NCBI RefSeq assembly: GCF_011299615.1
Contig: NZ_CP049861.1
Span: 682,001 to 746,000 of the forward strand
Direction of reading: 5' to 3'
From: Erysipelothrix sp. HDW6C
GTDB taxonomy: Bacteria > Bacillota_I > Bacilli_A > Erysipelotrichales > Erysipelotrichaceae
Length of the DNA: 64,000 bases
Shown here: positions 33,696 to 43,598 of the stretch, piece by piece
How positions within the stretch are numbered: position 1 is the first letter of the stretch
How the letters are laid out: each line of letters begins with the position of its first letter
Translations under genes and position numbers: made by a program
The notes under the pieces: generated by a model
Told to the model about the DNA's origin: nothing
Database searches by the model: none
Seen by the model: only the letters and a program-made list of their open reading frames with translations

Positions 33696-35798
33696 ATGAA
33701 AAATTATGAAGTAGTACGTGATGAAATATCACAGACAAAAGAATTACAATCGTTAGAAGCATGGATAGAGAACTTCAAAACAACGATTGGTTTAAGTGCG
33801 GCTGATTTTAAGAAAATCATACAACGCATGATTGATGAAGAAGAGGTTGTAGTCCATAAAGAGAAAGTATACTTCCTCGATAACAAACGCTTTGCACGAG
33901 GTACATTCCGTGTGGTGCGTGATACATTTGGATTTGTTGAAAATGACCATGTCTCAATATATATTGCAGGCCTTGATTACAATGGGTCGTTGGATCTTGA
34001 CGATGTATTGGTAGAAATTAAAAGTGCTGAAAAACAATATGGTGTTATCGTAACAACATTAAAACGCAATCGCGATGTCCTTTTAGGCACAATGAAGATG
34101 CGCGGTAAGGGCTTGTTCTTTATCCCTTACGATACAAAGATTACATTGCAAGTTGAATATGAAAAAGGCAATCTCTCGTTAAAAGAGAATGATCGGGTTA
34201 TCGGTAAAATCCTTAACGTCGGCGACAAGATTGATGTAGAAATCACATCAGTTCTTGGACAAGCAGATGAGCCAGGGATGGATGTTCGTTCTGTATTGTT
34301 TGTTTACGGTATCGATGTTGAGTTTCCAGAAGAAGTCCTTGAGGAAGTGAAGTCAGTCCCATCGGAAGTATCAGAAAAAGAAACCGAAGGCCGCATGGAC
34401 CATCGTGATCAATATGTCATTACAATTGACGGTGAAGATGCAAAAGACCTTGATGATGCTATTTATATGGAATCACTCGCCAATGGTTTTCGTTTGTATG
34501 TTCACATCGCCGATGTTGCTCACTATGTGAAACAAGACAGTGCGATTGGTAAGAGTGCGTTTGAACGTAGTTCTTCAGTTTATATGGTTGACCGCGTTGT
34601 GCCGATGTTGCCTAAGGAATTATCAAATGGAGTCTGTTCACTACACCCGAACGTTGATCGTTTGGTTATGACGGCCCAAATTGATATTGGCTTCAATGGT
34701 GAAATTATTGATTACAATATCTACCAGTCGGTAATTCATTCAAAACGACGCATGAGTTATATAGAAGTAAATTCAGGGGAAGACTTGAAAGAAGTACAAC
34801 CCATGATTGATATGATGCGTGAGTGTGCATCACGTCTAAAATACAAGCGTGAACAAGCAGGGTCCATTGGATTTGAAAGTGATGAAAGTAAATTCATCAT
34901 TGATAACGATGGTAATGTCCTCGATATCTTCAAACGTGAAACGGGAGAAGCAGAAGAAATGATAGAAATGTTTATGGTCACCGCCAATGAAGTGGTTGCA
35001 CGTCATGCACGTTATCAATTCATTCCAATTTTATACCGAATTCACGATCATCCGACCAAAGAAAAAATGCAAGATTTATCTCATACACTGCGTATCTTAG
35101 GATATCGCATGAAAGGGAACCTTGAGGAAATTCGTCCGAAGTCACTTCAAAAAGCATTGGAGTTCTTCGAAGGGAAACCAGAGTATCCGGTGGTATCAAA
35201 ACTGATGCTTCGTTCGATGAGCAAGGCAAAGTACAGTCCAGAACCAATTGGACACTTTGGATTGGCACTCGAAGACTATGCTCACTTTACCTCGCCGATT
35301 CGTCGTTATCCCGATTTACTACTTCACCAACGTCTCAAGAAATACGTTGTGAAACAAGATCGCCGTAACGTAGAAAAAGACGAAGCGTTCACTGAAGAAG
35401 CTGGAATTCATGCTTCAAAGAAAGAACGATCAATTCTTGATGCAGAGCGTCAAGTTGAGAAGATTAAGAAGGCACAATTCATGCAAGACAAAGTTGGCGA
35501 AACATTCATTGGCTACATCAGTGGTGTCACGAATTTTGGAATCTTTGTGGAGTTGCCGAATACTGTTGAAGGATTAATCCATGTCAGAACATTGAATGAT
35601 GATTTCTATCAATACGATGCAATGGCGCAAAAAATGATTGGTGAAAGAACCAAGCAAGTTTATTCAATTGGACAAAAACTAAAAGTCAAACTTGTCTCAG
35701 TCGATAAGATTGAACATGTTGTGAATTTTGAAATTATCAAACCGAGAACACGGAAGGGGCGTAGAGTGATTCATGAGCGTCGTCGCAAAAAATCGTAA
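33696..35798 (+). CDS. rnr: Ribonuclease R
   Basis: RNase R is a processive 3'-5' exoribonuclease for structured RNA, and works in trans-translation. The 700 residues contain an N-terminal winged-helix region (1-65), cold-shock domains (about 70-215), the RNB catalytic domain with DGEDAKDLDDAIY (metal-binding Asp cluster) and HFTSPIRRYPDLLLHQ, and a C-terminal S1 domain (about 617-700, GFIGYISGVTNFGIFVELP-type). The ATG at 33696 has no visible Shine-Dalgarno and follows a terminator by 15 bases. The gene overlaps smpB by 26 bases. Confidence 0.95.
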   Translation: MKNYEVVRDEISQTKELQSLEAWIENFKTTIGLSAADFKKIIQRMIDEEEVVVHKEKVYFLDNKRFARGTFRVVRDTFGFVENDHVSIYIAGLDYNGSLDLDDVLVEIKSAEKQYGVIVTTLKRNRDVLLGTMKMRGKGLFFIPYDTKITLQVEYEKGNLSLKENDRVIGKILNVGDKIDVEITSVLGQADEPGMDVRSVLFVYGIDVEFPEEVLEEVKSVPSEVSEKETEGRMDHRDQYVITIDGEDAKDLDDAIYMESLANGFRLYVHIADVAHYVKQDSAIGKSAFERSSSVYMVDRVVPMLPKELSNGVCSLHPNVDRLVMTAQIDIGFNGEIIDYNIYQSVIHSKRRMSYIEVNSGEDLKEVQPMIDMMRECASRLKYKREQAGSIGFESDESKFIIDNDGNVLDIFKRETGEAEEMIEMFMVTANEVVARHARYQFIPILYRIHDHPTKEKMQDLSHTLRILGYRMKGNLEEIRPKSLQKALEFFEGKPEYPVVSKLMLRSMSKAKYSPEPIGHFGLALEDYAHFTSPIRRYPDLLLHQRLKKYVVKQDRRNVEKDEAFTEEAGIHASKKERSILDAERQVEKIKKAQFMQDKVGETFIGYISGVTNFGIFVELPNTVEGLIHVRTLNDDFYQYDAMAQKMIGERTKQVYSIGQKLKVKLVSVDKIEHVVNFEIIKPRTRKGRRVIHERRRKKS

Positions 35799-36219
35799 GG
35801 CATACCATGACTATTTCATAGAAGATGAATTTGAAGCGGGAATGGTATTGCAAGGAACCGAAATTAAAGCAATTCGTCAAGGACTTGTGCAACTAAAAGA
35901 AGCGTTTATTACTATCATCGATGGGGAAGCGTGGATTAAAGGCATGCACATTGGTCAATACGAACAAGGCAATCAATTCAATCATGATGAGACTCGAGAA
36001 CGAAAACTCTTGTTGCACCGTCATGAAATTGAGAAACTTCAAAAAGCGCAAACCTTAAAAGGATACACAATTGTACCGCTCAACATTCATTTGAGTAAGG
36101 GTCGTGCAAAACTGCAAGTTGCTATGGCGAAAGGGAAACATCTCTATGACAAACGTCAAGTTGAGAAAGAGCGTACTTTGAACCGAGAAATGCAGAAAGC
36201 CATGAAAGAACGATATTAG
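35773..36219 (+). CDS. smpB: tmRNA-binding protein SmpB
   Basis: SmpB delivers tmRNA to stalled ribosomes. Family segments are NRKAYHDYFIEDEFEAGMVL, GTEIKAIRQG and HLSKGRAKLQVAMAKGKH(L)YDKRQ, with the basic C-terminal tail. The length of 148 residues is typical. No ssrA gene follows. Confidence 0.97.
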   Translation: MSVVAKNRKAYHDYFIEDEFEAGMVLQGTEIKAIRQGLVQLKEAFITIIDGEAWIKGMHIGQYEQGNQFNHDETRERKLLLHRHEIEKLQKAQTLKGYTIVPLNIHLSKGRAKLQVAMAKGKHLYDKRQVEKERTLNREMQKAMKERY

Positions 36220-36243
36220 AGAGCATCTTAGGATGCTCTTTTT
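36220..36243 (+). terminator. Terminator after smpB
   Basis: AGAGCATC / GATGCTCT with a TTAG loop is followed by TTTTT. Confidence 0.9.
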
Positions 36244-36350
36244 CATCCGAAAGTGTCAATTGTGATAAATAATTAACACAAACTCAGGTGTGTTTCATTG
36301 ACTTTATGAAACTAACGATGTACTATTTTAGTAACACAGGAGGTGTTATT

Positions 36351-36908
36351 ATGCCAACAGCACTAATAGTTATTTTAGCGATCGTTGCGGTCGTCTTGTT
36401 ATTTGGTATTTCACAATACAACGGTTTTGTCCGTTTAAAAAACCTTGTTGAAGAAGCTTTCTCAACGATGGATGTTTACCTTAAGAAACGTTACGACCTT
36501 ATTCCAAATATCGTTGAAACAGTAAAAGGGTATGCAAGCCACGAGAAAGATACACTTCAAGGTGTTATCGAAGCTCGTAATAAAGCTGCAAACGCTACAA
36601 CACCCGAAGCACGTATTGAAGCAGAAGGTGATTTGAACAAAGTTATGGGACGCTTATTTGCATTAACAGAAAGCTACCCAGATTTGAAAGCAAATACAAA
36701 CTTTATGGATCTTCAAGGACAGTTACAAACAATTGAAACTGAAATTGCACAATCCCGTAAGTACTACAACGGAACAGTACGTCAGTACAATACAAAACGT
36801 GAATCGTTCCCATCAAACATCATTGCTGGTATGTTCAATTTCGCAGCGAAACCTCTCTTCGAAATTACCGATGATGCAGAACGTGCAAACGTTAAAGTAC
36901 AATTTTAA
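36351..36908 (+). CDS. lemA: LemA family protein
   Basis: The 185-residue protein has one N-terminal TM (about 4-20) with a short outside segment, then a cytoplasmic helical bundle. The signature is YNGFVRLKNLVEEAFSTMDVYLKKRYDLIPN. A long in-frame extension upstream is rejected, because CAGGAGG sits 8 bases before the ATG at 36351. LemA usually neighbours a DUF2207 membrane protein, as here. Its exact role is unknown. Confidence 0.93.
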   Translation: MPTALIVILAIVAVVLLFGISQYNGFVRLKNLVEEAFSTMDVYLKKRYDLIPNIVETVKGYASHEKDTLQGVIEARNKAANATTPEARIEAEGDLNKVMGRLFALTESYPDLKANTNFMDLQGQLQTIETEIAQSRKYYNGTVRQYNTKRESFPSNIIAGMFNFAAKPLFEITDDAERANVKVQF

Positions 36909-36911
36909 TTT

Positions 36912-36930
36912 AGGGGGTAACCCCTTTTTT
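36912..36930 (+). terminator. Compact terminator between lemA and the DUF2207 gene
   Basis: AGGGG / CCCCT closes a GTAA tetraloop and is followed by T6. It probably reduces but does not abolish downstream expression. Confidence 0.75.
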
Positions 36931-36947
36931 GTTAAGGAGGGAATAAT

Positions 36948-38837
36948 ATGAAACAAATAAAACGCATAACGCTCTTTTTTGTTATTCTCTTAGGACTGTT
37001 AGTTATGCCAGTGAGTGCGGCTTCAAATGACATCGAGGGGCGAAATTTAGATGTTAAAATGAATGTTCGCGAAGATGGTGTCATTGAAGTTCATGAGACT
37101 TTGGATGTCTATTTCAATGGACGGAATCAAGGGATTTTTGTGGTGATTCCACAAGTATACGAGAAAGAATTTGACGGAGTATCAAAAACGTTCTTTTTTC
37201 CAATAAAGAACTTTAAGGTGCTCAGTGGTGATGAAGTCAGTATAGAGCGAAATCGCGAAGGTATCACCGCTCGAATGGGGGAAGAAGGCGTTTATCTGTC
37301 GGGTGACAAACGATACGAATATTCTTACGAAATTCATACACGTCAATTTGCACCAGCAGGTAGACAGATTATTTATCAAAATATTGTCAGTAGTGAGTGG
37401 CTGTTTCCAATCCAAAATGTAACATTTAGCATTACTATGCCGAAACCATTTGGATTGGCGCCACAACTCTATGCAACAACCAATAACCTTCCAGTACCTC
37501 ATGAAGTTGTTGGAAATACAATTTCAGGTCACTACAGTGAGACATTGTATCGTCAAGGCCTATCATTTTGGTTAGAGGTAGAAGATGGTTACTTTACTTA
37601 TCCTGTGTTTGATTACACGTGGATTGGGCTTGGGTTAACTGGATTACTGACAGCACTTTTTGTAGCACTTTATACAAAATTTGGTAAGAAGAATCCCGTT
37701 GTGGAGTCTGTCGAATTTGCAGCGCCGGAAGGAATTTCAAGTGCGGAAGTTGGTTATATTTATCGTGGGCATAATGTCTCGAAAGATATCGTGTCATTGA
37801 TTATCTATTGGGCTTCTCGTGGTTATTTAACAATCGAGGAGCTCGATGAAAAGGGCGATAATATCAAACTTACCAAACTTAAAGATTTACCCGGTTCAGA
37901 GAATGTTGAAGAGCGACGTGTTTTCCGTGAGCTCTTTGAAGGTCGTGATGAAGTCACAACAAAACAACTTAACGAAACATTTGGGGCTGTTGTTCAACAT
38001 GCAACACAGACACTTGGAAAACGTTTTTCGGGAAGTAAAGAAAACCGTGTCTTTGATCGTACATCAAGTACGGTAAAAGCACTTGGTTCGATTTTCCTTC
38101 CGTTTGGAATTGGTCTTTTCGGTGGGTTTGTAAGTTTTAAAACAAGTGGCTATGGTGGTGACTTTGCGACTGGATTTGTTGTCACATTTGTTGCATTTAT
38201 GATAGTTACAATGGTGGGGGTTGCGACGCTGCCTCGTGATGGTATTAACAATGTTGTTAAGAGTCCTACAGGCGGTATGTTTATTACATTGGCAGTAGCA
38301 GCACTTGCATCGTTAGTTGTCTACTTCTTTATTGTAAGTGGAAACGAAGAACTCTGGATCTTTATTATCGTACTTGCACTATTCTTGATTGGTTTGTATT
38401 TTGTGGCCAATATGGGACGACGAACACCGAAAGGGTCGCGTTGGTATGGTCAAATCTTGGGACTTGAGCGTTTTATCAAAGTCGCTGAAGAAGCGCGCAT
38501 TCGTGCGCTAGCGGAAGAAACACCTGAGATATTCTATGATGTTCTTCCTTACGCCTATGTTTTAGGAATTACCGATACATGGGTTAAGAAATTTGAGTCC
38601 ATTGCCATTCCTAAACCGGATTGGTATATGTCGACGCGTAGTGACTTCACAACGTTCTACTTGTGGTCATCACTCAATCGTTCGATGCGAACCATTAACA
38701 GTTCAATGGTGAGTGTTCCGGCACCAAAAGGCTCGTCCGGTGGTGGCGGAAGCTTTGGCGGCGGTGGCGGAAGCTTCGGCGGTGGCGGCGGTTTCGGCGG
38801 CGGTGGCTTCGGTGGAAGTGGCGGCGGTGGCTGGTAA
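36948..38837 (+). CDS. DUF2207 membrane protein with Gly-rich tail
   Basis: A signal peptide (IKRITLFFVILLGLLVMPVS) precedes an exported DUF2207 domain (about residues 28-205). A TM (about 223-240) leads to a cytoplasmic domain, then a hydrophobic pair or triplet of TMs (about 375-480) and a C-terminal region. The last 35 residues are almost only Gly, Ser and Phe (GGGSFGGGG repeats). The layout is typical of the LemA-associated family. AAGGAGGG precedes the ATG. Confidence 0.9.
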   Translation: MKQIKRITLFFVILLGLLVMPVSAASNDIEGRNLDVKMNVREDGVIEVHETLDVYFNGRNQGIFVVIPQVYEKEFDGVSKTFFFPIKNFKVLSGDEVSIERNREGITARMGEEGVYLSGDKRYEYSYEIHTRQFAPAGRQIIYQNIVSSEWLFPIQNVTFSITMPKPFGLAPQLYATTNNLPVPHEVVGNTISGHYSETLYRQGLSFWLEVEDGYFTYPVFDYTWIGLGLTGLLTALFVALYTKFGKKNPVVESVEFAAPEGISSAEVGYIYRGHNVSKDIVSLIIYWASRGYLTIEELDEKGDNIKLTKLKDLPGSENVEERRVFRELFEGRDEVTTKQLNETFGAVVQHATQTLGKRFSGSKENRVFDRTSSTVKALGSIFLPFGIGLFGGFVSFKTSGYGGDFATGFVVTFVAFMIVTMVGVATLPRDGINNVVKSPTGGMFITLAVAALASLVVYFFIVSGNEELWIFIIVLALFLIGLYFVANMGRRTPKGSRWYGQILGLERFIKVAEEARIRALAEETPEIFYDVLPYAYVLGITDTWVKKFESIAIPKPDWYMSTRSDFTTFYLWSSLNRSMRTINSSMVSVPAPKGSSGGGGSFGGGGGSFGGGGGFGGGGFGGSGGGGW

Positions 38838-38847
38838 TCGTCACAAA

Positions 38848-38878
38848 AACTGTGGATTTTAGGTCCACAGTTTTTTTT
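38848..38878 (+). terminator. Terminator after the DUF2207 gene
   Basis: AACTGTGGA / TCCACAGTT with a seven-base loop is followed by T8. Confidence 0.92.
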
Positions 38879-38923
38879 ATGGTTAAAATTGGTGTATAAT
38901 TTAAACATGAAATTAGGTGGCTT

Positions 38924-40624
38924 ATGAAATATTTTAAAGGTTATAAAGTAAAGTCTGTGGCTGCAGTTCTTGCGAAATTGGTTGAAGCTGTATTTGAATT
39001 GATTCTTCCGCTTTTGATGGCTCGTCTCATTGACGAAGGAATTACCCAAGGCAACATGAGTGTTGTCTATTGGATGGTATTTTGGATGTTTGTATTAACA
39101 CTCTTGGGTTATGTGTCCTCGCTGGTGTGTCAATACCTTGCATCTGTAGTTTCACAACGTGTCGGTGGGAGATTGCGGTCTGCGTTATTTGCGAAGATTA
39201 ATACATTCTCAATCGCTGAGTACAACCACTATTCGAGTGCGTTGCTTACAAATAGAATTACGACAGATGTGAACCTTATTCAAGAAATGATTGCGAGAAC
39301 GATTCGGTTGGGGGTTCGTGCACCAATTCTTATGATCGGGAGTTTATTTGCACTGAATGCAATCAGTCCACGCCTCGCAATGGCACTGCTTAAGACGTTT
39401 CCAATTTTCGTAATTGTCGTTGTTGCATTTATGTACTTTTCAATGCGTGGTCATAAAAAGGCAACCCAACAACTCGATACAGTTGTGGCAAAGGTACGTG
39501 AATCGTTGAGTGGCACGCGTATTATTCGCGCATTCTCAAAACAAGAAGAAAGCGATACTTTGTTTAATGAAGAAAACAAAGTCTTAGCGAAGAAACAACG
39601 TAATGTTGGATGGATTACAACACTATCTGGCCCAATGACCTCCTTGATTATGAATTTGGTTTTAGTGTGGTTGGTTTACTTGGGTGCGCTTGAAATTCAA
39701 ATTGGAACCATGACTCAAGGGCAAACGATCGCAGTTATTAACTATTGTACACAATTAGTTCTTACACTCATCGTTGCCATGAACCTCGTGATGATTTTCT
39801 CACGTGGGTATACATCATCGTTCCGTGTTAAAGAAATACTTGATACTGAAGTTTCTGTCAAAAATACAGGATCAAAAATTATTGATGCTCCCTTTGATTT
39901 GGAGTTTAAGAATGTATCCTTCAGTTATCCCCAAGAAACACGACGCGTTATTAATGATGTAAGTTTTTCGGTGAAACCAGGTCAGGTATTGGGAATCATT
40001 GGTTTGACTGGAAGTGGGAAATCAACATTGGTTAAACTTATTCCAAGGTTTGCGGATGTGAGCTCAGGTGTGATTGAAATTGATGGAACACCCATTCAAG
40101 ATTACGATCTTGTTTCATTGCGTAATGCGATCGGTTATGTTTCGCAATCTGCAGAGTTTCTCAAGGCAAGTATTGCGGATAATGTATTGATGAAGTCCTC
40201 ACTAGGTAATGCTGAAGATGCCATCATTGATGCACAAGGTAAAGATATTCTAAACAAAGGGATTGAATCGACTGTTGAAGAAGGTGGAAAGAACCTCTCT
40301 GGGGGTCAGCGCCAACGACTCAGCATTGCACGTGCGCTTGCTAAGAATCCACGCCTCATTGTCTTTGATGACAGTTTCTCGGCGCTTGATTTCCTTACCG
40401 ACAAGAATCTGCGCATGCATCTCAAAGAAGCATACAATGATGCATCACAAATTATCATCAGTCAGCGGACAACCTCAGTCATGGATGCTGATACAATCTT
40501 TGTCCTCGATGATGGTCGTATTCAAGATATGGGGACGCATGATTATCTGATGGAGCACAACGAAGTGTACCGTCGCATTCATCGCATTCAAACAGAAGGA
40601 GGTGCCGAAGATGTTCAAGCGTAA
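38924..40624 (+). CDS. Second heterodimeric ABC exporter, degenerate-site subunit
   Basis: This 566-residue exporter half has six TMs and one nucleotide-binding domain. Walker A is GLTGSGKST and the signature is LSGGQRQR. As in the 10.9 kb exporter, the catalytic Glu is Asp (VFDDSFSALD) and the switch His is Gln (IISQRT). It lacks the large TM1-TM2 insertion seen there. An AGGTGG site precedes the ATG. The partner overlaps its end by 14 bases, the same overlap as in the first pair. Confidence 0.9.
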   Translation: MKYFKGYKVKSVAAVLAKLVEAVFELILPLLMARLIDEGITQGNMSVVYWMVFWMFVLTLLGYVSSLVCQYLASVVSQRVGGRLRSALFAKINTFSIAEYNHYSSALLTNRITTDVNLIQEMIARTIRLGVRAPILMIGSLFALNAISPRLAMALLKTFPIFVIVVVAFMYFSMRGHKKATQQLDTVVAKVRESLSGTRIIRAFSKQEESDTLFNEENKVLAKKQRNVGWITTLSGPMTSLIMNLVLVWLVYLGALEIQIGTMTQGQTIAVINYCTQLVLTLIVAMNLVMIFSRGYTSSFRVKEILDTEVSVKNTGSKIIDAPFDLEFKNVSFSYPQETRRVINDVSFSVKPGQVLGIIGLTGSGKSTLVKLIPRFADVSSGVIEIDGTPIQDYDLVSLRNAIGYVSQSAEFLKASIADNVLMKSSLGNAEDAIIDAQGKDILNKGIESTVEEGGKNLSGGQRQRLSIARALAKNPRLIVFDDSFSALDFLTDKNLRMHLKEAYNDASQIIISQRTTSVMDADTIFVLDDGRIQDMGTHDYLMEHNEVYRRIHRIQTEGGAEDVQA

Positions 40625-42302
40625 ACGCATAATAGTCGGTATTGTATTCTGTATTATCTTATCCTTAATCTCAAGTCTCACCCTTGTCTTAACGCCATTT
40701 TATTTAGGTAAGGCAATTGACCGCATGGTTGGCATCAATAATGTTGATATGTCGGGTGTTGTCTCCTATTTGAAACTTGCGGTTTTAATGTATGGGATTA
40801 ATTTCATCACGACATGGATTGCCACGCTGGTAGCCAATAATATCTCTGTAAGTACTGTTGAATCACTACGACTTACGTTGAAACAACACTTGAGTAAACT
40901 GCCCATTGCATATCTTGATACGCATTCACATGGAAATATTCAAGCGATGTTTGCCATGGATGGAGAATTAATGGTTGATGGACTTTTCCAATTTATGACC
41001 CAACTCATGGGTGGTGTGTTCACGGTGTTAATCTCAGCATATTTTATGTTCTCGATTAATGTACCAATGACCCTCATTGTAATTGGACTTGTGCCTTTAA
41101 TGTATATAACCTCTCGTATTGTTGCCAAGCACTCATTGCGTCTTTTCAAACGCCAACAAGATTTAGCGGGAAAATTAAGTGGGAAAACATCGGAAATATT
41201 CGACAATCACATGCTTGTGATTGGTTCGAACTATCAAGACGAAGCCATTGCTGAGTTTGAAGTCATCAATGATGAGTTAAATGATGTGGGAGAGCGTGCC
41301 CAGTTTATTTCCGCCTTAACAAACCCCACAACACGGGTTGTCAACAATCTAAGTTATCTTCTGTTGGGATTAAGTGGTGCCTTTGCGGTTCGATATTTTG
41401 GTCTAACTGTAGGGATCTTCACAAGTTTTATTAGCTATTCCATGATGTTCTCAAAACCATTTAACGAGTTCAGTGCGATTGTTGCGCAAGTCATGGCAGG
41501 ACGCGCAAGTTACGATCGTTTTAAAACAATCCTTGCTGAACCCATTGAAATTGATGTTGATCGTGACGTAACACTTCACGGTGAAACAGTGGCGTTCAAT
41601 GCAGTCGACTTTGCATATAATCCCAAGCATCCATTAATTGAGGATATGAACCTTGTGATCAAGCCATTATCGAAGGTGGCCATTGTTGGGCCTACTGGAG
41701 CAGGTAAATCGACAATGATTAATCTGTTGATGCGGTTCTATGATGTCCAATCAGGAACCATTACAATTGATGGTCAAGATATATCGCAAATGAGCCGCGC
41801 ATCTGTCCGAAATACGATGGGAATTGTATTGCAAGACCCTTGGTTGTTTGAAGGAACCATTCGCGACAACATTAAATATGGACGTCCTGATGCATCGGAT
41901 GAATTGGTGATGGAGTCTGCACAACAAGCCGGCTGTCACGATTACATCATGTCTCTTGATAAACAATACGATACAAAAATTGAATTGGGATCGAAGAATA
42001 TTTCCCTGGGTCAGCGACAAATGATTACAATTGCCCGTGCATTGTTAGTCGATGCGCCCATCATCATTCTTGATGAGGCAACAAGTAGTTTGGATGTTAT
42101 TACTGAGCAAAAAATTCAAACCGTATTCAGTCAAATAATGGCTCATCGTACGAGTTTCTTCATCGCCCATCGCCTTTCCACTGTTGTGGATTCAGATGTG
42201 ATTTTGGTCATGAAAGAAGGACACTTAATTGAGCAAGGAAATCATCACGAACTGATGGCGCAAAAAGGGTTCTATCATCAACTCTATATGAGCCAATTCT
42301 AA
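40611..42302 (+). CDS. Second heterodimeric ABC exporter, canonical ATPase subunit
   Basis: This exporter half has 563 residues. Walker A is GPTGAGKST, the signature is the variant ISLGQRQ, Walker B is IIILDEATSSLD with the catalytic Glu, and the switch is FIAHRLST. It completes the heterodimer with the preceding gene. The ATG at 40611 is chosen because AAGGAGG lies 8 bases upstream; a GTG three codons earlier overlaps that site. Confidence 0.9.
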   Translation: MFKRKRIIVGIVFCIILSLISSLTLVLTPFYLGKAIDRMVGINNVDMSGVVSYLKLAVLMYGINFITTWIATLVANNISVSTVESLRLTLKQHLSKLPIAYLDTHSHGNIQAMFAMDGELMVDGLFQFMTQLMGGVFTVLISAYFMFSINVPMTLIVIGLVPLMYITSRIVAKHSLRLFKRQQDLAGKLSGKTSEIFDNHMLVIGSNYQDEAIAEFEVINDELNDVGERAQFISALTNPTTRVVNNLSYLLLGLSGAFAVRYFGLTVGIFTSFISYSMMFSKPFNEFSAIVAQVMAGRASYDRFKTILAEPIEIDVDRDVTLHGETVAFNAVDFAYNPKHPLIEDMNLVIKPLSKVAIVGPTGAGKSTMINLLMRFYDVQSGTITIDGQDISQMSRASVRNTMGIVLQDPWLFEGTIRDNIKYGRPDASDELVMESAQQAGCHDYIMSLDKQYDTKIELGSKNISLGQRQMITIARALLVDAPIIILDEATSSLDVITEQKIQTVFSQIMAHRTSFFIAHRLSTVVDSDVILVMKEGHLIEQGNHHELMAQKGFYHQLYMSQF

Positions 42303-42321
42303 TATGATAATAGTATGAAAA

Positions 42322-42392
42322 TTAACATATAAATGTTAAAATATGGTATTGTAAAATACAGTCACATATTAACCTTAATGTCGTGGTATAAT
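42322..42392 (+). promoter_or_regulatory. cdaA upstream region: palindrome and extended -10
   Basis: TTAACAT / ATGTTAA is a 7-base palindrome with a four-base centre (42322-42339). An extended -10 TGGTATAAT ends at 42392. There is no good -35 box. GGGAGGTA precedes the cdaA start. Confidence 0.5.
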
Positions 42393-42413
42393 TAGAGAGC
42401 TAGGGAGGTACTT

Positions 42414-43598
42414 ATGCAATTTACCTTATTAACATTCCAATCCATCATTCAAAGTTTGAAAGTCGTCGTTGACTTTTTAATCGTATGGGTATTGGTATAT
42501 TACGTACTCAGAATCGTACGTAATAATTCACGAACAGTACAAATATTCAAAGGAATCGTTTTAATCATTACCATGCGATTCATCGCAGTCCAAATTAATC
42601 TTACAACGATTAAATCACTCTTGGACTTTGCGTTACAAAACGGAATTCTCGTTTTTGTCATTATATTCCAACCGGAATTGCGTTCGATGCTCGAACGATT
42701 GGGAAAAACTTCCGTTTTTTCAGCATTACATTCGCTATCTGGTAATGAGAAAGACAAACTTATTGATGAGTTGGTTGATGCAACAACAACGTTGTCAGAG
42801 CGTAAGACTGGTGCATTGATTACCTTAGAACAAGGGCACTCATTAACAGATTATGTCAAAACAGGAACGGCGATTAATTCATCCGTTACCAGTGAACTCT
42901 TGACGTCAATTTTTGTTACGTCAACACCACTTCACGATGGGGCGGTTATTATACAAGGTGATCGCATTGCTGCAGCATCCGCGTACTTCCCACCTACAAA
43001 CCAAGAATTACCAACACGTTATGGTGCGCGTCACCGTGCTGCGATTGGTATCTCGGAAATGACTGATTCAATTACGATTGTTGTTTCGGAAGAAACAGGA
43101 ACAATCTCAATCGCTGAAGGCGGTAAACTTCGTGAAATGGATGAGAAGAGTTTGCGTGAGTATCTCAACCTCTTAATCCAAAACACTGAAAAAGAAGTGA
43201 GCCAAGCAGTTACTACAAAACGTTCACGCAAGTTGAATATGTCAAAACTTAATATCGATCCAATTAAGATTGAAAAAGTTGATAGTTCAGAAGTTGTGTT
43301 TAAAGAAAAATCAGGCGAAGCAAAAGAAAAACATGATATTTCGAAACTCATGGGAATCTTCAAGAAGAAACCAAAGAAAGCAAAACCTGTTGCTGAAGCT
43401 AAAGAAGAGAAAGCAGAACCAGTTACGAAGAAGGAAACTGACGATGCTCCTAAAGTAGATATCAAGGATCTGTTTACAAAAACAGAGAAAACAACAAAAG
43501 CTGAAGATGATAGTGAAGAGACAGTCGTTGAAACTGAAGTAATCGAGGAAGCAGTTGTAGAGCCTTCTAAAGAAGAAGGAGGTGACACAAATGAGTAA
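42414..43598 (+). CDS. cdaA: Diadenylate cyclase CdaA with long C-terminal extension
   Basis: CdaA makes the essential second messenger c-di-AMP from two ATP. Three N-terminal TMs (to about residue 85) precede the DAC domain, with its catalytic LHDGAVII and RHRAAIGISE motifs. The enzyme normally ends near residue 275. Here a further 120 residues follow, first Lys-rich (FKKKPKKAKP), then strongly acidic (EETVVETEVIEEAVVEPSKEE). It overlaps cdaR by 8 bases. The cdaA-cdaR-glmM order is the conserved Bacillota arrangement. Confidence 0.95.
   Translation: MQFTLLTFQSIIQSLKVVVDFLIVWVLVYYVLRIVRNNSRTVQIFKGIVLIITMRFIAVQINLTTIKSLLDFALQNGILVFVIIFQPELRSMLERLGKTSVFSALHSLSGNEKDKLIDELVDATTTLSERKTGALITLEQGHSLTDYVKTGTAINSSVTSELLTSIFVTSTPLHDGAVIIQGDRIAAASAYFPPTNQELPTRYGARHRAAIGISEMTDSITIVVSEETGTISIAEGGKLREMDEKSLREYLNLLIQNTEKEVSQAVTTKRSRKLNMSKLNIDPIKIEKVDSSEVVFKEKSGEAKEKHDISKLMGIFKKKPKKAKPVAEAKEEKAEPVTKKETDDAPKVDIKDLFTKTEKTTKAEDDSEETVVETEVIEEAVVEPSKEEGGDTNE

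Noticed and set aside
36220..36350. ssrA (tmRNA) gene after smpB
   Set aside because: Only a terminator and the lemA leader are present; there is no tRNA-like ends or tag reading frame.
38740..38835. Short tandem DNA repeat (GGCGGTGGC) as a mobile or CRISPR-like repeat
   Set aside because: It simply encodes the Gly-rich tail typical of DUF2207 proteins.
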